Of a stretch of DNA of 64,000 bases, positions 55,822-64,000 are shown one piece after another. Position 1 is the stretch's first letter. Every line of letters starts with the position of its first letter. The position numbers and the translations under genes were made by a program. The DNA is from Strigamia acuminata (lineage: Eukaryota > Arthropoda > Chilopoda > Geophilomorpha > Linotaeniidae), in NCBI GenBank assembly GCA_949358305.1, contig OX442315.1:18626427-18690426 (forward strand), read 5' to 3'. Under the pieces are notes generated by a model. That model did no database searches. It was not told the origin of the DNA and worked only from the letters and a program-made list of their open reading frames with translations.

Positions 55822-57512
55822 ATGGCCGCTTCCTTAGCGGTGTTCACCTGCTCGTTTCGACCAAATTTGCGGCATTTTCGAACGAGCATAATTTTAAAAA
55901 AATATTTCTCCGTGCAAAGTTGTCGATCAATTTACCAAGTGAAATTCAATCGCTGCCGGAAGGCCACAAAGCTCGAATTTAATCCCCCGCTTAAGTTTAA
56001 AGCGAATTTAATCCATAATGCTCAAACTATACGATGGACCACGCGGCAAACCGAGAATTATGAACGATCGGCGGCCGCAGTCGAAGACGTGATCGACCCT
56101 TTTAATGTAGTTAAAGACGATTTAGCTACATTAATTCCGGATATACGGAAGGTACGACCCGTCAGCCATTGCAAAATAAGTGTTTTGATGTTACATAAGA
56201 TGTTTTATAGGAATTAAATGCTCGTCAGCCAGAATTAAAATCCCTTGCCGAATATTATTTCGATGGTCACGGCAAGTTTATTCGTCCTATCACCGTTATA
56301 TTGATGGCACGAGCATTGAATACCACTATCAATCAATGCAAAAAGTACTTTGTAATAAACGAATTTTCAAAAACAATTTTTTTTATCTTCAATTTCTGTT
56401 TTCTTGCAGATACTTACTTCCAGTCCAGCGTGAAATAGCTTTAATTTGTGAAATGCTACACACAGCTACTTTGGTTCATGACGATGTGATTGACATATCG
56501 AATACGAGAAGAGGAAAGGCGAGCATAAATACAATCTGGGGACAACGAAAAGTACGAAGCGGAGGAAATAATAATGAAATGTAATCGGAAGGAAATAATG
56601 GAATTTTGCATTTTGAATTTTTCTAGGCAATATTAGGAGGAGATTACATTTTATTATCGGCTGCGCAAATGGTAGCGAGAATAAGAAACAATGATGTCAC
56701 TGCCTTATTTGGTGAGGTAAATATTGCCTCGTTAACATAATTTGTCTTATTTAATAACGGTTTAACTTATTTTTAGGTATTAATTGATTTAATACAAGGA
56801 GAATTAATGCAATTAGGTGCTAAAGAACGAGAAAATGATAGATTTAGTCATTATCTGTGTAAAAACTTTAAAAAAACTGCCAGTTTAATCGCACATAGCT
56901 GCAAAGCGGTACTAATAAGTTAATAACGGTGAATAGGTCCAATAATTTAAAAAAAAAATGTTTTATAGACTGCAATACTTGGAGGCGCTAATGCGGATTT
57001 ACAGCAAATAGCATTCGATTATGGAAAAAATATCGGCTCCGCCTTTCAGCTGATAGATGATGTGTTGGATTTCGAATCAACATCTGCAGTTTTAGGAAAA
57101 CCTACAGCTGTTGACTTAAAATTGGGTTTAGCAACAGCACCAGTTCTCTTCGCGTGTGAAAAAGTAAATAATAAATTTTAAAACTCGTTAAGTACCATTA
57201 TTAGTCATCATCAACATTTACAGTTTCCTGAATTAAATGCAATGATAATGCGACGATTTTCTAAGCCAGGAGATGTGGAAAAAGCCTTAGAAGCCGTTTC
57301 GTTGGTATTTCTAAATTATAATGATAACTTTAAGGAATTTAACCACAATTTTTTTTATGTTTACCAACCAGAGTAACGGAATTCAGCAAACGCGATATCT
57401 AGCAGGGACTCACTGTAAAGAGGCGATTAAATTAGCGAATAATTTAGCCAATTCTATAGAGCGAAGAGCGTTGTGTGTCCTTCCTGGGATAGTTTTAAAT
57501 AGGATTAAATAA
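55822..57512 (+). CDS. PDSS1: All-trans polyprenyl (decaprenyl) diphosphate synthase subunit 1
   Basis: Catalytic subunit making the ubiquinone side chain in mitochondria by chain elongation from IPP. Eight in-frame exons (55822-56151, 56211-56344, 56410-56551, 56627-56716, 56777-56908, 56969-57163, 57224-57304, 57372-57512) give 414 residues, the size of the human protein. The first aspartate-rich motif is LVHDDVID in TATLVHDDVIDISNTRRG, the second LIDDVLDFE in GSAFQLIDDVLDFESTS. Also present: KFIRPITVILMA, ILGGDYILLSAAQMVA, ELMQLGAKE and LGLATAPVLFA. The basic, acid-poor N-terminus (MAASLAVFTCSFRPNLRHFR) suits a mitochondrial targeting signal. I prefer 55822 over the in-frame ATG at 55723 for that reason. 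The heteromeric partner PDSS2 is not in this window. Confidence 0.93.
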
Positions 57513-57879
57513 TGATAATTTATGTAGATTTCTAGTAGTGATGACAGATTGTATGACTGTAGAATTTATCGTGTGTATTTGGCTAATTTCAAACTAAAAT
57601 GAAATATGTAAATTATTTAAATGTTTGATATCGGTTTGTTCGATGCCCATTAATCGTGATGAAATGGATTCCAAAGAATGCAAACCCAAAGAAATGTTGA
57701 ATAAATTAAAATTTAATTTTATGTTTTATCTAAATTTTTTGGTGGCAAGACGGTTTAACACTTCAAGATTTTACAATTCTCAACCAGTTATATCAATTTT
57801 TTTAAACGGGTAGCCATTTTTATGCTCAATCAATAATACACAACAATTAACGAACTTATTCAACTTTTTTAATTTAATT
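57513..57879. other. Convergent spacer between PDSS1 and YME1L
   Basis: Short AT-rich stretch with the two 3' UTRs. A 62-codon frame (57625-57813) is not supported. Confidence 0.45.
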
Positions 57880-61107
<3,228 letters not shown>

Positions 61108-61501
61108 TGTCCACAAAATTTTTTAGGCTATCCCGTTCAAATTTGTTTGAACTTGTATTCCTCGATTGGAGTGCCGAACGTGATATAGCAAATCAAAGTG
61201 TTGCCACCATTTTTCTCACGATCAGCATTATGGAAAGGAAATGACGAAATAAATTTACTAGCCGATGAATCCCATAAACGTAGAAAATAAAAAAATTTAA
61301 ACAAATTTTATTTTATTCATTATGGGTTTTCCATAATTATTTTACTTTGTATAAAAACAAATTCTGGACTGTCTTATCTCACGGTCCAGTGTAGTTGTGA
61401 AGGCAATTTTCGATTGAATCAATTCACAACTATACTGGAATTAGTACTCCCGCCATGTTTTGTGACTAGTCTTTGCCTGCTGAGTTTAAGTTTCCGGTTA
61501 A
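61108..61501. promoter_or_regulatory. Bidirectional promoter region between YME1L and GPATCH4
   Basis: 394 bp between divergent start codons. No TATA box is evident for either gene. The region carries an inverted repeat (61386-61438). Both genes are housekeeping types, so a shared promoter is plausible (inference). Confidence 0.5.
61386..61438. repeat. Inverted repeat (16-bp arms, 21-bp loop)
   Basis: CCAGTGTAGTTGTGAA at 61386-61401 pairs with TTCACAACTATACTGG at 61423-61438, 15 of 16 positions complementary (G-T/A at one position). It lies in the bidirectional promoter region. Confidence 0.8.
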
Positions 61502-62421
61502 ATGGCCGCCCCGTCCGCGTTTGCACGTGCCCAGTTAAAAAAATATGGATGGAAGGAAGGTAAACATTCATTATTCAAAGTTGTCATTTTTTAAAATAAA
61601 TACTGAAAAATTTGTGGATAGGTAAAGGATTAGGAAAACACGAAAACGGAATTTCTACTGCAATTAAACCAAAATTAAAATTTAATAAAAATGGAGTAAG
61701 TTTTGATTTTCAAATAAGTATTTCATTTTATTATGAAATGATAACACGAATTATTCCAGCTCGGACATGACGTGGGATTGGAATACAAGTGTTCTTGGTG
61801 GGATCAGGCTTTTAATAAAGCTGCTAGCAACGTCATCGTAAATAATGACATTAGTGATAGCGGGCCAGTTTTTATGTTAACTGAGAATAAAAAACGGAAA
61901 CGACCCAACTCGGAAATGAAACAATACGCCAATTTTGTCATTGTACGTACAATTTTTCAAAATCCTTTTAAACGTATAAAAAAAATATTTAAATTGATAT
62001 AGGCTAAAACTTCGCCTTATTCAAAAGAAATAAACCAAATCCAAAAAGCTGAAACCGAATGCGATCCTTTTAAGTATGCAAAATAATTTAAGAAAATTAA
62101 AAACTATCTTTTTAATTTTTAATGAATTACAGTTTGAACGATGATATTTTTGAAAAATGTGATGGTCGTACAGTTCACAAGTAAATATTAATAACAATAT
62201 AATGGAAAAGCTGTCAAACTCAATTTAAAGTTTAATCACACTTATAAAGTGTCAGTTTTAAATTGAGTTTTTTAGTGATTAACTTCATACTGATGTTTTT
62301 CGTTTTATGCTTTAGAGCATCGAGACTTGGATACGGAATGAATGCGAAGCTTAACCGTTTAAAAGAACAAGAATCGTCCTTTGCTGAACAATTCTCCACA
62401 GTGAAAAATAAAAACAGATAA
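61502..62421 (+). CDS. GPATCH4: G-patch domain-containing protein 4 (GPATCH4), short form
   Basis: Nucleolar G-patch protein; known members activate a DEAH-type helicase in rRNA and snRNA processing. Six in-frame exons (61502-61559, 61622-61695, 61760-61942, 62003-62073, 62133-62180, 62316-62421) give 179 residues. The G-patch starts at the N-terminus: FARAQLKKYGWKEGKGLGKH and ENGISTAIKPKLKF. Family signatures follow: LGHDVGLEYKCSWWDQAFNK, and near the end CDGRTVHKASRLGYGMNAKL. It lacks the long Lys-rich C-terminal tail of the vertebrate protein. Confidence 0.93.
62216..62270. repeat. Nested inverted repeat in the last GPATCH4 intron
   Basis: AAACTCAATTTAAA (62216-62229) is perfectly complementary to TTTAAATTGAGTTT (62257-62270). 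Between them a shorter hairpin CACTT-ATA-AAGTG is visible, giving a cruciform- or MITE-like structure of about 55 bp. Confidence 0.75.
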
Positions 62422-62530
62422 TAAATAATGAGCCGTCGTGTAATATAATCGTAATCAAAAGTTTGCACGAATGAAATATTTAAAGAATGAAAATTCTATA
62501 ACGAATTGCAACAAAATTCTTTTAGCTTTT

Positions 62531-64000
62531 TTAAATCTCCTCGTCTTTGTCACAATTATTCATATTTTGGTCTGGATTCATGGAACATGTCCTGCGAAAA
62601 AAGAAAGAAATGTAAAAAAAAATAGCTGTAAATAAATGTGTACGAAACCCACCATTTCTCTGGTAATTTTTCTGTGAACGAAATGGGCAATTTTCTCCAC
62701 TTATTACACAAATCACACTGCACCCAATTCTCAATTTCCAGCTTCCGTTTTTTGCCTTTAGCTGGTAATTTGCCGTACTAGAAATTAAAAATAATATTTA
62801 AAGCAACGCATTTAAATTATTCATCGATTTTACCATATTTCTGTAATTAATATTCTGTTCGGATTTGCGCGGTCGCAGTCGCTCTGGCTGCACATCGTTT
62901 AAGTCGACTTGGAATCGTCTCGTGTTTTTGCCAGCGTAATTCCACTCGGGATGGTCTCGACGGGTTTGTTCCAGCTCGGCGTAGAATTCACGACTGCACA
63001 TTTAATTAAAACAAAAAATAAATGAATAAATAAAATAAAATTTCGAATAAATACATGAATGGTTGTTTTTCTTCTCTGCGCATTCTTCGCCAAATTGCGC
63101 CCAACATTTGTGAAATTTCGCGATTGCTTCTGTTAGGAAAATCGTTAGCAACCATTTTACGAAAGGCGACGGAGAATCGTATGAAAGCATTTGGCGGTCT
63201 CTTCACTTCTTTGGATTCTATAAAAAAAATAAAAAAAACATTTAAAAAAAAAAAAAAACAGTTTATATTGTAATACCTTCTTGTTCGGGATAAATTTTGT
63301 TGTCTGGTTGTTCTCTTTTCATATAGAAAATACTTTCCAATTCACTCCAAAATACCGTTTCTGCTATTCCTAACCCTTTAAGGCTTACGCCAATTTCTGC
63401 ACGTAGTTTTTCTATGTAATCAGCAGTCGCATGTAAAACACTTCCCTGCATGACACTAATTTATATTTATTTCGACAATTTATACTTCGATGAATATTAT
63501 ACCTTATCATCAAGTTCTTGCTGCTCAGGCAAAAGACTTTTTAACGCCCAAATTGCAAATTGACAAGAATCTGTAGACGATGAAGGCGAAATTGGCTACA
63601 CAAATTGACCGTGATCAATTATTCGATTCAGTTGGATTTAAAATCAAACCGAAGTATACAAATCTTTACTTGTTTTGAAGTCGAAGTTTCACTCGGACAT
63701 TCTTTTTCATTCAAGTTACTACTCGCGTCTTCATTTATTGCTACAGAAGTGACAGAAGCACACGTAGACATTCGTTCGCAGTCGTTTTCGAATGGAAAAA
63801 TCTCGCACTCGACATTACTTATGTCAAAACAATTAATGTTCTCATCTTTGAAGCCATAAGGTTGAACAGTTTCATCTTTAACGCCACAACTTTGAACAGT
63901 TTCATCTTTAACGCCACAACTTAGAACAGTTTCATCTTTAAAGCCACAACTTTGAATAGTTTCATCTTGAGAACCAGAACTTTGAACATTTTTATCTACG
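62531..64000 (-). CDS. HMG-box protein with C-terminal CW-type zinc finger (5' part outside window)
   Basis: Probably a chromatin or DNA-binding nuclear protein. Exons visible: 63670 to beyond 64000, 63503-63595, 63277-63445, 63055-63217, 62834-62993, 62653-62777 and 62531-62591; the last six sum to 257 codons including the stop, so the joins are phase-consistent. N-terminal side: five 10-residue repeats (DETVQSCGVK type). Then an uncharacterised helical region (FAIWALKSLLPEQQELDDK, ..ADYIEKLRAEIGVSLKGLG). The HMG box crosses exons: KRPPNAFIRFSVAFRKMVAN, NREISQMLGAIWRRMRREEK, QPFIREFYAELEQTRRDHPE, of SOX/MATA type. After a linker comes a zf-CW domain, ENWVQCDLCNKWRKLP and LPEKWTCSMNPDQNMNNCD, ending six residues later at DEEI. 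The second aromatic that often follows in histone-reading CW domains is absent. Confidence 0.85.
63830..64000 (-). repeat. 30-bp coding tandem repeat (10-residue units) in the HMG/CW gene
   Basis: Five units of 30 bp encode DKNVQSSGSQ, DETIQSCGFK, DETVLSCGVK, DETVQSCGVK and DETVQPYGFK in order. The array reaches the window edge, so the full count is unknown. The central copies differ at only one or two positions, which suggests recent expansion. Confidence 0.85.

Overview
This is a window of AT-rich eukaryotic nuclear DNA, almost certainly from an insect. Genes are split by many short GT-AG introns (about 50-100 bp), spacers are low-complexity A/T, and the gene set is arthropod (Gad1-like, insect-type multi-CTLD receptor, glycine-rich secreted protein, Reeler protein, Tc1 element). 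A beetle or other holometabolous insect is plausible, but I cannot fix the species. Gene coordinates run from start codon to stop codon and include introns. I derived splice sites by hand from GT/AG signals, reading-frame continuity and family similarity.

Layout: (1) 1-968 (+), 3' end of a Reeler-domain secreted protein with a Thr-rich repetitive tail. (2) 1096-6224 (-), condensin II subunit NCAPG2. (3) 6689-7881 (-), the mitochondrial lysine methyltransferase ATPSCKMT/FAM173, with a MITE in one intron. (4) 8293-9376 (+), an ankyrin-repeat SOCS-box protein. (5) 9844-17069 (-), GPATCH8. (6) 18768-24645 (+), a transmembrane receptor with four C-type lectin domains; one intron holds a complete glycine-rich secreted-protein gene on the other strand (20339-20929, with TATA box and poly(A) signal). 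(7) 25153-29156 (-), YEATS2. (8) 30029-30751 (+), FAIM. (9) 33872-47708 (-), a Gad1-like glutamate decarboxylase; its long introns carry an intact-looking Tc1 transposon (44429-46103) and an array of three palindromes. (10) 52343-53112 (+), a small secreted cysteine-rich peptide precursor with a duplicated four-Cys module. (11) 53878-54689 (-), methionine-R-sulfoxide reductase B. (12) 55822-57512 (+), polyprenyl diphosphate synthase subunit 1. (13) 57880-61107 (-), the mitochondrial i-AAA protease YME1L. (14) 61502-62421 (+), GPATCH4. (15) 62531 to beyond 64000 (-), a gene joining an HMG box to a C-terminal CW-type zinc finger, with 10-residue tandem repeats at the truncated N-terminal side.

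Most genes are unrelated housekeeping genes arranged as divergent or convergent pairs (ATPSCKMT/ASB, GPATCH8/CTL receptor, YEATS2/FAIM, MsrB/PDSS1, YME1L/GPATCH4), and no operon-like cooperation is evident. YME1L, ATPSCKMT, PDSS1 and probably MsrB act in mitochondria. NCAPG2, YEATS2, GPATCH8, GPATCH4 and the HMG/CW protein act in the nucleus. The observations I rate highest are the HMG-box plus CW-finger protein, the duplicated cysteine-module precursor, the Reeler tail with four repeated basic/hydrophobic cassettes, the palindrome array, and the nested glycine-rich gene.
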